From: Viscum album
Taxonomy: Eukaryota > Streptophyta > Magnoliopsida > Santalales > Viscaceae
NCBI GenBank assembly: GCA_963277665.1
Contig: OY728158.1
Coordinates: forward strand, 595,596,818 to 595,660,817
Length of the DNA: 64,000 nucleotides
Direction: 5' to 3'
Within the stretch, counting starts at the first letter, position 1; each line of letters opens with the position of its first letter. Under the pieces are notes generated by a model. The model was not told where the DNA came from. It ran no database searches and saw only the letters and a list, made by a program, of their open reading frames with translations. Positions 1-12,126 of this stretch are shown here, piece by piece. Position numbers and translations under genes: made by a program.

Positions 1-1084
1 TTAATCGAAGTTTGAATCACACCACTCGATTACCTCTAGTTGCTCGAATATCGTTGGACATCTAGTGTTCAATTGCAGTTATGGTTTCAGAAGTGTATAT
101 TCTTCAAACTAGCGAGGTTGTCCTTGTGATTTTATTTGTATATTTTTCATTTCATTTTTTATTTCTTGTTCAAAGATTTCATGATTAATTTTTGGTTTGG
201 TCTTGTATACTATTTCTCTTTTAGATTATAAACAAAACAATTTGTTTAGATTATGAACAGAATGATTTTTCCTTATTGTTTTGTGTGGGTAAAAGCATTG
301 CACCATAAGAGATTTTGTTGTGTTATGAATCCTTATACCATAAAATTTTTTTAATAATAAAATATTTTTTCTTTTATATTTGTGAATAATTTTTGGGGTT
401 ACAACACATGGAAAGGGGTCATGTAACAATATACCTAATTTAAAAGCCAGTTTACATAATAGTTAGAAGAAACTATTTTTTTAACTACATAGTATCATTA
501 AAAAGTATCTTAGTACACTATAATTAGAATGACCACACTATAACAATTATTTTCATTCCTTTATTTATTCCAAATTTAATTTAAAATTAAAATTAATTAT
601 TTGGCATCATAGATTACTTAGAGGCTAAAAAAATTAATCCTTAAAGTCTCTAAATCATATAAAGGGTGACATAGAAGGGTGGATTAATCCAATAGATAAA
701 TTTGAGGCAGGATAATTTAAAGAGGAGTTCATATTTTTAATTTTAATTTTAAATTAAAATTTATATTTATAGATAAAGTCAGAATGATTACATGTTTATA
801 GAGAATAGAGATAAATAGTTAGTGGATAATAGTTTCTCAAAATTAGGAGTGTGTAATAGAGGAAGGGGATTTATGAATAATGCTAAAGATCAAGCCATTA
901 ATTTCTAATAATGACCTCTATAAATTTTTAGGGACCACTTAGTGTTTATTTAATGAAGTTGTAAGAAATAAATAATAAGATAACATTCAATCACATTAAT
1001 AGGTGATGAAGGTTGTTTAATTGTGGAACATAAAAGAAAAATATTCATAGATTCAACCCTTGTTAGTGAATTTGGGATGATATT

Positions 1085-1345
1085 AATGCCTACACACACA
1101 CACACCCAAAGATATAAATATATATCGATACACACACACACAGATATATATATAATTATAATAGTTCGTAGAGGGGGATAAAAACAATAAGAATACTACC
1201 CTATATATATATATATAATTACAATAGTTCGGGGAGGGGTAGAAATACAATTTAAATACTACTATAATATATATATATTTATACATATATATATATGTAT
1301 ATAATTACAATAGTTTGGGGAGGGGGTGGAATACAATGAAAATCC
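1085..1345. repeat. Three-unit tandem repeat with (TA)n and (CA)n microsatellites
   Basis: A block of the form ATAATTACAATAGTTCGGGG, then AGGGG-(T/A-rich)-ACAAT, then ATACTACT, recurs three times at about 1152-1205, 1214-1265 and 1299-1350. The copies are separated by runs of TATATA. A (CA)n stretch lies at 1093-1105 and another at 1131-1141. The third unit continues directly into the SINE-like head at 1350-1430, so the block looks like amplified copies of that element's 3' tail region. Confidence 0.65.
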
Positions 1346-1440
1346 TACTCTACACCAATAGGGAATAACTAAGTGAGACTCGAACCTGAGACCTCACTGA
1401 TACCTCATAGAACCTCTACCAGCTGATGGGTAGATCATAT
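1330..1440 (-). mobile_element. tRNA-derived SINE-like head
   Basis: On the minus strand a box A-like sequence (CATCAGCTGGTAGAGG, 1413-1428) is followed about 27 bases later by a box B-like sequence (GGTTCGAGTCTC, 1375-1386). That is the spacing of an internal RNA polymerase III promoter. There is no cloverleaf with intact acceptor stem, so this is a tRNA-derived retroposon head, not a tRNA gene. The body would run toward lower coordinates into the tandem block. No target duplication was found, so the limits are approximate. Confidence 0.5.
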
Positions 1441-2151
1441 GTTAAAACCTCCTAAGAATCCTTGGGTTGGGTCAGTGTGGTGATATGACATCCCAAGATT
1501 CTTGATATGTTTTCAAATATTTGATAAACAATTAATTTTAAATGTAATAATTCCTTAAGTTCCTATATCAGTTATTCCAAAAAATAGAATGTAAGTTATC
1601 AAATTCTATATATTTGAAATTATTATATTTATTTGCATGAGAATAATCCCTCATATCTTTTATAAACAACTTTCAACCTCATCACCTTCATCTCCCAAAC
1701 AACCATTATTGCAATTTGTTACTTAAAACTCACCCCCATCTCTTTTATGTTGCTTGTACTACTCTGATCATTAGTCATCCCATGGATGATTACTAATTAG
1801 AGTAGTTCAAGAAGCATAGGTTCATGTCTACAAGAGATGGAGGATGTGTAAAACAACAAAATGAAATGATACATGTTCAGGAGATGAAGTGATGAAGATA
1901 AGTTGTCTATAACTTTAACCTTTTGAATGAATTCACAGGATAACACCTACCATATTTTAGTAATTATCTTCTTAAATCCAATTAACCATTTTTTTAAACA
2001 TAATACAATTATTAGAAATAATCAAATGTTGAGTTTCCCTTATTAGAATTTTCTATATCTTTCACCTTTTATAATGAATATATTATGTGTATTTGTTTAT
2101 ATATTGTACAAAATTAATATTTTGTTAACCCAATAGGATGGATATAAACTG

Positions 2152-3770
2152 AAATGGATGCATGCTAATCGGTTGACAAATGAATATGAATATGGAGTTA
2201 AAGAGTTTAAGAGGTTTTAAATAGAGTATGCAGAAGACCCTTATAAAATCATCTATCTGTGTTTATATTGTTTTTATTCATGAAAAATTTGTTTGGAAGA
2301 GTTGGAAGAACATTTGATTTGTCACGGAATAGATCAAAGCAATAAATGTTGGACTAAGCATGGGAAAAAACATATTTTGGACATAGATTGGGATGATACT
2401 ACAATTTATGAATCATTTGACATGAATACCATTGTAGAAGATGATGGAGATCACATGGAAGAAATGACAATGGAAATTGAATATGACCTTTGTGATTGTA
2501 CAAAGTTGTTTTAGGAGTTAAATAGATATTCCAAGAAACCATTGTATACTGGTTGTACTAAATACACAACATATTCAGTTTTATTGAAGTTATATAATTT
2601 GAAATTTGGTAGAAGATAGAGTGACACCGACGTTACAGAACTACTTTGTCTGCTAAAATATATGCTACTAGAAGAAAATAAACTACCATGACAAACATAT
2701 GACACTAAATGAATGTTATGTTCAATGGTAATGATCTCTAAAAAATACATTCTTGTCCAAATGATTGCATATTATTTCACAAGGATCATGAATCACTTAT
2801 AAAATTCCCTAAGTGTGGCACATATCGATACAAGAAAAATTAATCAAGTCCTTTGAAATATGTATGGTACTTTCCTATAATTACATTGTTTAGAAGACTA
2901 TATGAATTTCAATAAACTATGAGACAATTAACATGGAATGAAAATACAAGAATTAAATATGGGAACCTATTTCTTCCAGAAAATTCTCCCCAGTGGAAGA
3001 AAATTTATTATGACTTTTCTAAATTTTGAGATGAGATGAGAAATTTCCATCTTACATTATCTATAGATAGAATAAATCATTTTTGTGTACAACGTAGTAA
3101 TCATAGTACATGTCCCATCATGTTGGTAAATTATAACTTATTGATATGGTTATGCATGAAGCACAAATTCAATATGTTTTCTTTGCTTATATCTGGACCA
3201 AAGCAACCCAGTAATGATATTGATGCCTATTTGGATCCATTGATTGAAGATCTGAAATTAATGTGGGATACATGTGTTACAATTTATGATGGTCATATAA
3301 GTGAAGAATTCATATTGAGGGCCATGTTGTACAGAATTATAAATGAATTCCTTGTGGAAATTTATCAGGCTATAACATTAAAGGAATATTTGGGTGTCCC
3401 ATTTGTGAAAAACTCACATACTCAGTTTAGTTGAAACATTCCTTTAAGAATGTGTTTTTAGGACATCAGAAATTTTTACCTTGATGAAATAAATACCGAT
3501 CTTGGATGATAACATTCAATAGGAATATCAAACAAGATACAACACCATCTATAGTAATGGGTGATCAACTATTCAAAAAAGTATTGACACTGTTTTTGGA
3601 AAACAATTTTAGAAAAACCTTACTAAATTAGGTTGGAAGAAGAGATCAATTTTCTTTGAATTACCATATTGGAATTTTTTGGATGTAAGAAATTTTATTT
3701 ATGTCATGTATGTAGAAAAATATATATTTTATAGTGTTATTGTAACGTTACTAAATGTTCCTAAAAAATG
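2152..3770 (+). pseudogene. TNP2-like CACTA transposase, N-terminal and catalytic part (decayed)
   Basis: The reading frames in order match the TNP2 family. First is the transposase-associated domain: KWMHANRLTNEYEYGVKEF at 2152-2208, then ELEEHLICHGI and CWTKHGK at 2296-2364. Next comes a region reading LYTGCTKYTTYSVLLKLYNLK at about 2545-2607. The transposase core follows: SKF-DEMRNFHLTLSIDR near 3015-3070, NHSTCPIMLVNYNL near 3100-3145, and SGPKQPSNDIDAYLDPLIED at 3195-3252. The last part is KKRSIFFELPYWNFLDVRN near 3640-3695. In-frame stops and shifts interrupt it several times, for example the TAA after the first motif. Known members cut and paste elements with 3-bp target duplications. 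Identity is firm from motif order; exact exon limits are not. Confidence 0.85.
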
Positions 3771-4372
3771 AATGATGGAATCAAGTCTAGGATGGACTTG
3801 ATTGAAATGGAGATAAGGGAAGAGTTGGTACTAGTGAAGGGTAAAAGGAGAAATTTTCTTACTCTATTAGCTTGCACTCTATCCAAATAGAAAAAATTTC
3901 AATTTTTTATTTTCTTTACTAGTGTAAAATTTCTACAGGGGTATTCATCAAATATCAGTAATGTAGTGTTAATGACTAATTTGAAGTTATAAGGACTAAA
4001 ATCACACGAATTTCATGTTTTGATGCAAGATTTAGTGAATGATTATTTTTGTTTCATTCAACCTCAAAATGTAGGACATAAATTAACCAAACTGTACTTA
4101 TTTTTCAAATCTATATGCATTAAATTTGTTGACCCAGAAAAATTTCCCATCATAAATAAGGATATTGAAGTCATATTATGCGAATTAGGGATGTTCTTCC
4201 TCCCACCATTCTTTGATATAATGCTCCACCTAATGGTTTACTTAATCAGAGAGGTTAAACTATGTGGTACTATCCATTACAGATTGATATACCATATTGA
4301 ACGATATATGAAGGTTTTTAAAGGGTTTATCAAGAATCAAAGTTGGCCAGAAGGTTGTATTCTAGAATGATA
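3771..4372 (+). pseudogene. CACTA transposase, DUF4218-like region (decayed)
   Basis: Continuation of the TNP2-like protein. GLKSHEFHVLMQ appears near 3988-4026, followed by a clean run to a stop at 4368-4370 with ILCELGMFFLPPFFDIMLHL and REVKLCGTIHYRLIYHIERY. These are the DUF4218 hallmarks: a His/Leu-rich FFDIM-HL segment and a basic ERYM-FKG-KN segment. The open frame has no stop over about 380 bases and is the best-preserved stretch of the gene. Its function within transposition is not established for the family; it regularly follows the catalytic domain. Confidence 0.8.
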
Positions 4373-5243
4373 TATTGTAAAAAAATCTATTGAATTCTGT
4401 ATTGATTACCTATCATATGTTTAAAGCATTAGTCTCCCAAAGTCTCATCACATATAACAACTTATGGGTGAAGTGATTTTTAAAAGAGATATTTTTACAA
4501 TTACCTCGAAAATTTGGGAGCAAGAAAGTATTTACATATTAAATAATAGTGAATATATTTATCCATACATTGAATCCCACAAATAAATTCTTATAGATTT
4601 TAATACATCAAGGGATGAAGTATGGATATCAAATACACATAATCAAAAATTTATAAGATGTTTTAGAGATAAAATTTATAAGGAGTTATCTGAAAATCCG
4701 AATTCAATTTCCGAATGACTTCAATGGATATCCATAGGATCAAATGAAAATATTATATCTTACACTAGTTTTGTAATCAATGGTTATATATTCTATACAA
4801 AAGAACACGATGACTTTAGTATGATGAAAAATAGTGGTTCTACGCTTGTGGATGAAGCGATGCACATATCTGGTTCCAAGGATAGAAATCCAATTTAAGA
4901 AAATATGTTATATTTCAGAATTATCAAATAGATATATGAGTTGGATTATACAACATTTCAAGTTCCAATTTTACATTTCAAATGGTTTGATAATATAAAT
5001 GGAGTGAAAGTTTATGAAATGGGATTTTTAAAGGAGAAATTCAGTGTGGAAGGGGGAAAAGATGAGCTATTCATAATGGCATCACAAGAAGTGAAAGTAT
5101 TTTATGTCTCTGATCCAAAAAACCAGAATTGGTCGATTGTCCTACTAGTGACTAAAACAAATGTTAAGAAAAGTGAAAATTCAATCAAGGATGACCCTTT
5201 CATTGGGACATCACAATTAGTTCATGTCAGCCCCGATGTATAA
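4373..5243 (+). pseudogene. CACTA transposase, C-terminal DUF4216-like region (decayed)
   Basis: The same protein continues with IEFCIDYLSYV near 4390, then HNQKFIRCFRDKIY near 4640-4680, NGYIFYTKEHDDFSMMKNSG near 4779-4840 and DEAMHISGSKDRNP near 4850-4895. An open stretch follows from about 4935 with LDYTTFQVPILHFKWFDN and FIMASQEVKVFYVSDP. These are the order and motifs of DUF4216, which closes plant TNP2-like proteins. Three or more stops lie before 4935. The stop at 5241 ends the recognisable coding part. Confidence 0.82.
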
Positions 5244-5815
5244 AATGTATTGTACATTAGTGGGGACCATAAAGAGGGGATTTGGATTCTTGATAGAGGA
5301 ACCAAATCCTTAAAACCTTTAAAAAAAGGAAGAGAGTTCATTGATAAGATAAAAGTTTTTTTAATATATTATGTTTTTATAATAATATTATATTTTCTCT
5401 AATGAATTAACATAATCTAAATTAAATGTTTGACTACTCATGTAAAAAATATTTTCTGTACATAATGATGTTACGAACCCCTCGAAAGAACAAAATATAA
5501 TGAAGGAAACCTTTTGGGAAGATGTAAAGGTAATGTTGAAATATAATTTATTTATTTTACCGAAAAATTATATAATGAAATGTTGATTTAATTTTCATTA
5601 TTTTTTGAAGACTTCATTTATTTTATAATATTTCTATCCATTTGTCATTACTTTGCAAGAAGAGAAATGATGTTGTCTCTGCTCAATCACAAAGGTAATA
5701 TTGATGTCTGCACAATAAAATAATTGTCCATATAATTAATTTATTATTTCATATTTATATTTAATTTATTTATTTTTAGTATTACTCATAATGATACATA
5801 AGTTATTTAATATGT
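5244..5815. other. AT-rich interior of the CACTA element, no gene seen
   Basis: Noncoding AT-rich sequence between the transposase and the 180-bp array. No TNPA-like second gene is visible here or before the right terminus. Confidence 0.5.
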
Positions 5816-6800
5816 TCATGAATCATCCACACCTAAATACAACACACGATGTTACCGGTATGACTCTAAGTGCATGTTTTTATTTAAAATTGAAATCAAT
5901 TTTTATCAAAAAGAAAATTGGCCTACTCGAAACCATGTAAATGAAATAAAATTGTTTAAATAATTTAGGTAAATTATCTCTAAGTTATTTTTGATGTGTA
6001 TAAATTAGTTTCACCTCAATTTGATACACAATGTGATCGGTATGAGTCAAAGTACACATTTCAATTTTAAAATTACATTTTAGTAAAAAAGAATAGTGAT
6101 GTACTCAAAACTAAGAAAACACATTAATATTGTTTTTATACTAGTAAAACTATTAATAAGTCTTTTGGGATGTGTATGAATCAACCACACCTTAATCAGA
6201 CACATGATGTGACTGATATGACTCAAAGAACAACTTTTTATTTAAAATTTATTTCAATTTTAGTAAAATAGAAAACTTTCCTACTAAAAAATGAGCAAAC
6301 ACATTCATATTGTTTTGATACTTTATGAAAATTATCCATAAGTCATTTTTGACAATTAAGAATAAACCAAACCTCAAACTGATACACAATGTAACTGGTT
6401 TGACTCAAAGTGTCATTATTAGTTTAAAATCTACATTTTAGTTCAAAAAGTGTCACTCACAAAAAAATGATCAAACAACCTCGTATTTTATTTATAATTT
6501 AGTAAATTGATTCATATGTAATTTTTGATATGTTTGAATATATTTCATCTCAAACTGGTACACAATGTGATTAGAATGAGTTAAAAGTGCGTGTTTCTAG
6601 TTTAAAATGACAGTTTAGTACCAAAGACAACTGACATACTCAAAACCAAGAAAACACATTAATATTTTTTTTGATACTTTAGTAAAATGATTCAAAAGTC
6701 ATTTGAGATGTGTTGAAATCAGATTCACCTCAATCTGATGCCCGATGCGACCAGTATGACTCTAAGTGCAGCTTATTATTTAAAATTTACATCAATTTTA
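5816..6800. repeat. Tandem array, about six units of ~180 bp, inside the CACTA element
   Basis: A unit with the core TGATACACAATGTGACCGGT, then ATGACTCAAAG, then a T-rich stretch and AAAACCAAGAAAACACATTA recurs. The core ATGACTC(A/T)AAG copies begin near 5860, 6041, 6218, 6400, 6576 and 6756, giving spacings of about 181, 177, 182, 176 and 180. Units differ by many substitutions, so the array is old. It lies wholly between the transposase and the right end of the CACTA element. Confidence 0.85.
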
Positions 6801-7099
6801 GTAAAATCACCACTTTGTGTTAATTTGTTTCTTTATATTATTTCTAAAATAATATTTTTTTCTCATATAGGTGCATTATTTTTATTGAGTAGGGGTGATT
6901 TGTTTCGAAATTGCATGAGTTGTGTTAGGATTAAAAGATAAAGTAACATGAATGTTTTTGAATGTATGTAATAATTTGTATTTATATAATTGTATAAAAT
7001 AATGTCTGAAATGTCTATAATATAGTGTTTTTCTTGTGTTTGTGTTGTAAATTTCATTTAATTTAAATCCCATATTGGGACTTGATTTTTTGATATCTA

Positions 7100-7481
7100 G
7101 TGTTTTTCTGATGCTGTGGTGTGCTGTTATAGCACATTGCAGTGGTGTTGCAGTGTGCTATTACCACACACTGTAGTATAGCCCTTTATCAATGCTGATA
7201 AAGGACACATTTATCAACACTTTTAAAAGTGATGATAAAGGTCTCCTTTATCAACGTTTTTATGAGCACTAATAAAAGGTACTTTATCAGCACTTTTATA
7301 AGAATGGATAAAGGTATACTTTATCAATACTTCTACAAGTGATGATAAAAGAATCTTTATCAATAATTTTTTAAGTGTTAATAAAATACTAGATCTTTTA
7401 ACCTCACTCATGCAATCATCACTTTTATAGCACTAATAAAGGCCATTTCTAGCACTGTTAAAGGTTGGTTTTGTAGTAGTG
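7100..7481. repeat. Subterminal palindromic repeats and right terminus of the CACTA element
   Basis: Six or so units built from TTTATCA(A/G)CACTTTTA and its complement (for example 7203-7251, 7271-7313, 7318-7352) run up to AACCAACC-type terminal sequence. The last bases TTTTGTAGTAGTG end at 7481. A larger hairpin with GTGCTGTTATAGCAC and GTGTGCTATTACCACAC arms lies at 7119-7168. Dense subterminal inverted repeats are a defining trait of CACTA ends. Confidence 0.75.
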
Positions 7482-8357
7482 TAACCAGTAGTAATATAAT
7501 TATTGGGAAGGATTCATGAATATTTCTTAAATATTCAATCGATTCCCAGATTAATCATAAAAAAACCTTGAGGTATGATCTATCCCCCTATCCTATCAAT
7601 CAATGTGCAACCCAAAGCATTGTTGGTAAAGTCCTAGTGAATGCTTTCCTTTGGAAGTTAGGTATGCACTGACTCAAAATGAATAGTTATGGGGATGTGT
7701 AGAAAATAGATAAAAAATGGAATTAGATCCCTTTTTTATTTTGATTTATTATTTGGGTCTTGGTACAATAGAGATAAGATGGTTGGGACTTAGGTGAAAA
7801 TCTATGCGTGTGTTTGGCCAACACCTATCTAGCATACATTTGAGTTTTCAAGGAAGAGAGATTGGTTTTATTAGCTATGATATTATGGTTTCATGATATT
7901 ATTCTAGTGTTATTGTGAATTTATGGTTTATTATGGGTTTTTATTTTTTTATTGGGGTGGATAAAGTGAATGAGTTAATACATCATGATTAGGCACATAA
8001 GTTCACTAGTCATGCACTTATTTACATGTGATTGATATATTTTTAAATTAATTAAATTCCAATAATAATCTATTCAGTATTTTTAAAAATGAATTATTGA
8101 TGAAATATATTTAATTTAATATGATCATGTTAATAATTTGTTTATATATGACTGGGACTAACAAGTAGGTACCGGTGGAACAAGCTTAGGCCTTAGGTGA
8201 GTAGTGGGTAGTTATTCCTAGTGGTTGTGGGTATACCCTTAGGGTATGTATCACAGTTTTTTGTGTTCATGTGAAACTTTTAAGTGTTTAAATATTATAA
8301 TAATTTGAGTTGTTAAAATTATTTTTCGATTTTATGTTTTTTTTTTCATTTTAGGAA
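7482..8357. other. Noncoding AT-rich segment between CACTA end and element A gag
   Basis: No gene seen. If element A once had a 5' LTR and leader they should lie here or to the left. I find no match to A's 3' LTR (48,876-51,035) and no primer-binding site, so A appears truncated at its 5' side or its leader has decayed beyond recognition. Confidence 0.4.
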
Positions 8358-8686
8358 ATGTCTCCTCGAGGATATACCATGACACCACCTAGGGATCAGA
8401 TTGAAATATTCCAAGGTAGGGAACACTCCAGTTATACCTATTGATGTTTAGATGCGTACATATGATCAATATTATGAGTCCATTATAGTGGTTTATAAAT
8501 TATATCCACTTTATATACGGGTGTTTCATATAGTACTGGTGGGGGGAGGAGGTTTATATCAGGGTGGACCTATTATAGTGCATTTTTTTCTTGATACTTC
8601 TAGATGCAATAACCTATGTCTTTCTAAAGTATAGGATGTCCTCAGGATAATGAATACAAAATTAAGGTGATGGATGGTGTCTTTTA
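8358..8686 (+). pseudogene. Element A gag, 5' fragment
   Basis: An ATG at 8358 opens a frame starting MSPRGYTMTPPRDQIEIF, which resembles the basic, Pro/Arg-rich start of gag in Tekay-type elements. Stops appear soon after (near 8441). The fragment is cut at 8686 by insertion of element B. Gag continues after B at 32798. The assignment rests on position and N-terminal style more than on conserved motifs. Confidence 0.45.
8682..8686. repeat. Target-site duplication of element B, left copy
   Basis: TTTTA precedes B's terminal TGTAACACC. The right copy at 32793-32797 reads TTTGA, a four of five match. Confidence 0.65.
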
Positions 8687-11600
8687 TGTAACACCCCATG
8701 ATTTTAGTCTCCTTTAATTGAATATTATGTTCAATAGAGTGCACTACACACAACCCCAAGCTTAAATAAAACATGAAATAATATTATTTAAATATGACTA
8801 TTTTAACCTAGCCGCTAGGTTGGCAGGTATGAATAAGAGTAATTGAATTATGAAATATATGTATATATTATTTTATTAATAAAAATAATTAATTAAAAAA
8901 ATTAAATTCATTTAATTGTTGTTGTAAGGAAAAGAATAAGAATAAATTTATTTTATTCCATAAGAATACATTCTCTATAAAAATGGTTTTTAAGTATTTT
9001 ATGTGAAAATAATTAAAATTAATTTCATATATTTTTAGAAAGTTTATTTGAAAAATAAGATTAATTTTTGAAATTATAATTTCAAAATTATATTAGGGTG
9101 AATTTTTTGTCTTTTTTCAAAAATAGATTATTTTTGAGTGAATCATGAAAAATATTGATTTTACAAAAACTATCACTTTTATCACGTTATAATAATATAA
9201 AAATAACTTGAAAGTTTATAGAATATTTTTTTATAGAAAAAATATATATTTAACAAGTAATATAATTCTTATAAAAATATAATTTTGAACTTAGAAACAT
9301 CTTCTTAACAATTTGGAAATTTGTGTAATGTTTTTTTCAAAATAAAAACCGTTTTTATTTGTTCTCTTTTAATAAAGTATCTACAAGGTTAATTTTAGTT
9401 CTGATTTGGTTTGAATGAAAAATAATTATAATTTTATTTAACACAATCCAATTAATTTTATATTAATCAACATTATACTTCATTTTTATAAAAAATTATT
9501 TTTATACTTAAAATAAACATTTTTCTAAATACAGTTTTCATTGTATTTTACAAACATATGTTAAAAGTAAATTTTAAAAATTATGGAAATTTAAATTTTT
9601 ATAGCATATTATATATTTTCAATAATAATAATTAATATTTTTTTAATAAGGTTTACTATTTTTTTGTTCAAAATGAATAGTAAAAATAGTAAAAAAATTC
9701 CCACGGTTAAGGTTAAAATGGTTTACCGGGGGGGGGGGGGGGGTTAACCTAAGAGATATGGGTAAAAATGAACCTTAAAACTTATATAAATATTATTTTT
9801 TGAAGATATTTCGTAATTATATTATTTTAGATTCTAATAACTATCCATTTGGTGACAATTTCATGAGAAAATGTCATTATATTATTTAAATCTCTTATGT
9901 AATTCCATGCATGTCCCTCCACTCACTTATAATTGTGCACCTCTTCTCCACCCTTATTAACAATTTTTGAGCCCCATATATTAGCTAATAACTACCCAGA
10001 AAATCTTCATAGATTAATTTCCTTCATTCATGATCTTTTGACCTTCTCATAAGACCATTCTATGTAATCTTAAGGTGTAAGACAAAGGAGGTTTCTCATT
10101 GAGGAGGTAATCGTATTACCCTACTCCTTCAAAGCTAATTTCTTATTCCATTTCCTTAAGTATATTGTATCTATCCTACTATAGTTATTAAATTATCATA
10201 AATATATAGATATTTTATTTTGATTTTGGGGGAACCATTTTCCACCTCCTTTAGATCAAATGGGAAATGAAAGTGTTGCGTGTGCGTACATGTCGACTAC
10301 CACCTCCACGTAGTGATATGAATTATTTTCCATAATCGATTAACATTGATTGGTATAATGATGGATTTAATAAATATATATGATATTTATGATATAATTA
10401 TGTTTATATAATTATAAAATAATATTTATCTTTCTTTCCTTCTTTTTTCTAGAAAATTAAAATATCATTCATCTATACGTACGAACTATCATCACCATGA
10501 ATGGTGTAATTCATTTTTCTATATCTGAATTTAATAGATGGTTATAAATATGTATATAATGAATATATATTATATTTAAATAATTATTAAAATTATAGAT
10601 ATTATTTAATCATGATCAAGAAATAAGGACCAAAACTGGAGAATCAAAACATATATGAAAATTGAAGCTGTTAGCACCAAAAATGATGATAATAATGAAA
10701 AAATGTTAATGAATGGGTGATAAGATGTTATAAGTAAAATATGTATAGAATAAAAGTTATTAAAACAATTCTTTTATAGAATTATAATAAATTTATTTTT
10801 ATTATGCAGGAGTTTAAAATCACTTATGAAGAAAGTCAGACCTAAGATGAGGGTTTTATGTTACAATCTCACTTTGTTTTTCTGTTTTCTCAGGAGTATT
10901 TTTATTCCATGAATATATTCTCTTTAAAATATTTTCATGATTTTTTTAGTATTATAAAATTATTGATTAAATTAATTTTCAGTAAAGTTTTAATTTCTAA
11001 AAATTGTTTTAAAGGAATCTTATTATCATTTGTTTAATGAGGTACTTTTTACCAAATGTGTGAATGAATTTTTTTAATGTTTACCACATGAATGATTTTC
11101 CCACCATTATGAATATTTTTTTAATTGAAGACTATTTTAAAAGTATTCATGGTTATATTCAAAAGAAAAATCATAATATTATGAATTTTTTTAGGTTTTA
11201 CAAAAGTTATTTAAAAAAGAAAATGGTGTTTTCCACAAAAAAATATTTAATGATCTTTTAAAATTATTTTCATATATATCAATATTATTTTATGAATATT
11301 ATGATTTAATAGGGATATAAAATAATGATACCATCCACCATATTACTTTGGATGTCTCATGATCATGTTTATATAGTTATTTATTTGGTAAAATATTAAC
11401 ATTTCAGATGATAGTTTTTCAATATTAATATTTATATATATTATGTATTGAATTATTATTCATTTATTTCATATAATGAATGAATTATACTTAGTATAAG
11501 ACATTAGAGTCATGTTATATCCTCTTGATGCATTAATAAATCTCATGAGACAAACTAGTTTAGGTATTTGGTGTATGCATTACCTATTTATGTATGATGT

Positions 11601-12108
11601 CTTGGATTGATGCCTTTATGGTAAGTTTATGATGTATGATATTATGGATTATATAATTATATAACTAACTATTGTTGTCCATATTATTATTTATATTATA
11701 ATTTCATCCATTCATATATTCCCCTTTTATGATATTATTTATATAAAATATTTTATTATTGTTTATCTATGACATATTATTCCTGATTTATTTTTTATAT
11801 GATAGATCATGTTGTATGCTTTCCTTTAATGGGAATATGTGATCACCCTTTATTATGTTTTTAATTTCTGCAGGATACTAAAAATGTTTTTATGAATTAT
11901 TTTTGAGATATACTATAAGAAATAGTAAATTTATCACTGTAATTTAATGTTATATTTCATTTTTTTAAAAGTAATGTGAGAATCATGTATGTATCTAGTT
12001 TCTAAAGACTACTAAACTATTCAATACTTTGGGATATAATCTCTTATATCTTCTTATAAAATAGTAAGATAAGTATCAATTATGGGTTACTAGAGTCAAG
12101 GTGTTACA
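8687..12108 (+). repeat. Element B 5' LTR
   Basis: Starts TGTAACACCCCATG and ends GTCAAGGTGTTACA. It aligns along its length with 29349-32792; for instance AATAATATTATT near 8777 matches 29438. The block ATGTATGTATCTAGTTTC-AAGACTACTAAACTATTC near 11986 matches one near 32667. A 16-base G run at 9728 replaces a GGGG in the other copy. No intact gene lies in it. Confidence 0.88.
9728..9743. repeat. Poly(G) run of 16 in element B 5' LTR
   Basis: The sequence reads GTTTACC then sixteen G then TTAACC. The matching place in the 3' LTR (near 30250) reads GTTTACCAGGGGTTAA. The run is therefore an expansion private to this copy, or an assembly or base-calling artefact. Confidence 0.9.
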
Positions 12109-12126
12109 ATTGGTTTTAGAAGAAAT
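12109..12126 (+). promoter_or_regulatory. Element B primer-binding site, degenerate (initiator Met tRNA type)
   Basis: ATTGGTTTTAGAAG directly follows the LTR end. It resembles the TGGTATCAGAG primer site shared by Tekay-type elements with several transitions. Confidence 0.55.

Larger units (their letters stand above)
1..2137. other. AT-rich flank, no gene seen
   Basis: No coding region is supported here. The open frames present are under 70 codons, low in complexity and match no family I know. The only structured parts are a microsatellite/tandem block at 1080-1340 and a tRNA-like SINE head just right of it. The stretch may include the left part of the CACTA element that follows, but no convincing CACTA terminus or subterminal palindrome set was found in it. 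Confidence 0.6.
2138..7481 (+). mobile_element. CACTA (En/Spm-type) DNA transposon remnant, right part
   Basis: The segment holds a decayed TNP2-type transposase (2152-5243), a tandem array, subterminal palindromes and a right terminus. The last bases, TTTTGTAGTAGTG ending at 7481, are the inverse complement of a typical CACTACTACAAAA terminus. Upstream are units of TTTATCA-N-CACTTTTA-N-AAGTG-N-TGATAAAGG, the subterminal repeats to which TNPA-like proteins bind in this superfamily. The left terminus was not found and may be lost or lie outside the window, so the start is set at the transposase. The transposase has many stops, so the copy is dead. Confidence 0.8.

Noticed and set aside
525..545. 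Left terminus of the CACTA element (CACACTATAACAATT)
   Set aside because: Only CACTA itself matches the right terminus; bases beyond do not pair with ACTACAAAACC, the preceding triplet is not TAA, and no subterminal palindromes follow.
1085..1345. CRISPR-like or regulatory array
   Set aside because: The spaced repeats are separated by (TA)n microsatellite, not unique spacers, in a plant-type nuclear context; simple tandem and microsatellite amplification explains them.
5816..6800. Centromeric satellite array
   Set aside because: Only six divergent units, wholly within a CACTA element, so an element-internal array is the simpler reading; a link to satellites is left as a finding.
7482..8357. 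5' LTR of element A
   Set aside because: No similarity to the 3' LTR at 48876-51035, no TG...CA pair and no primer-binding site could be found.
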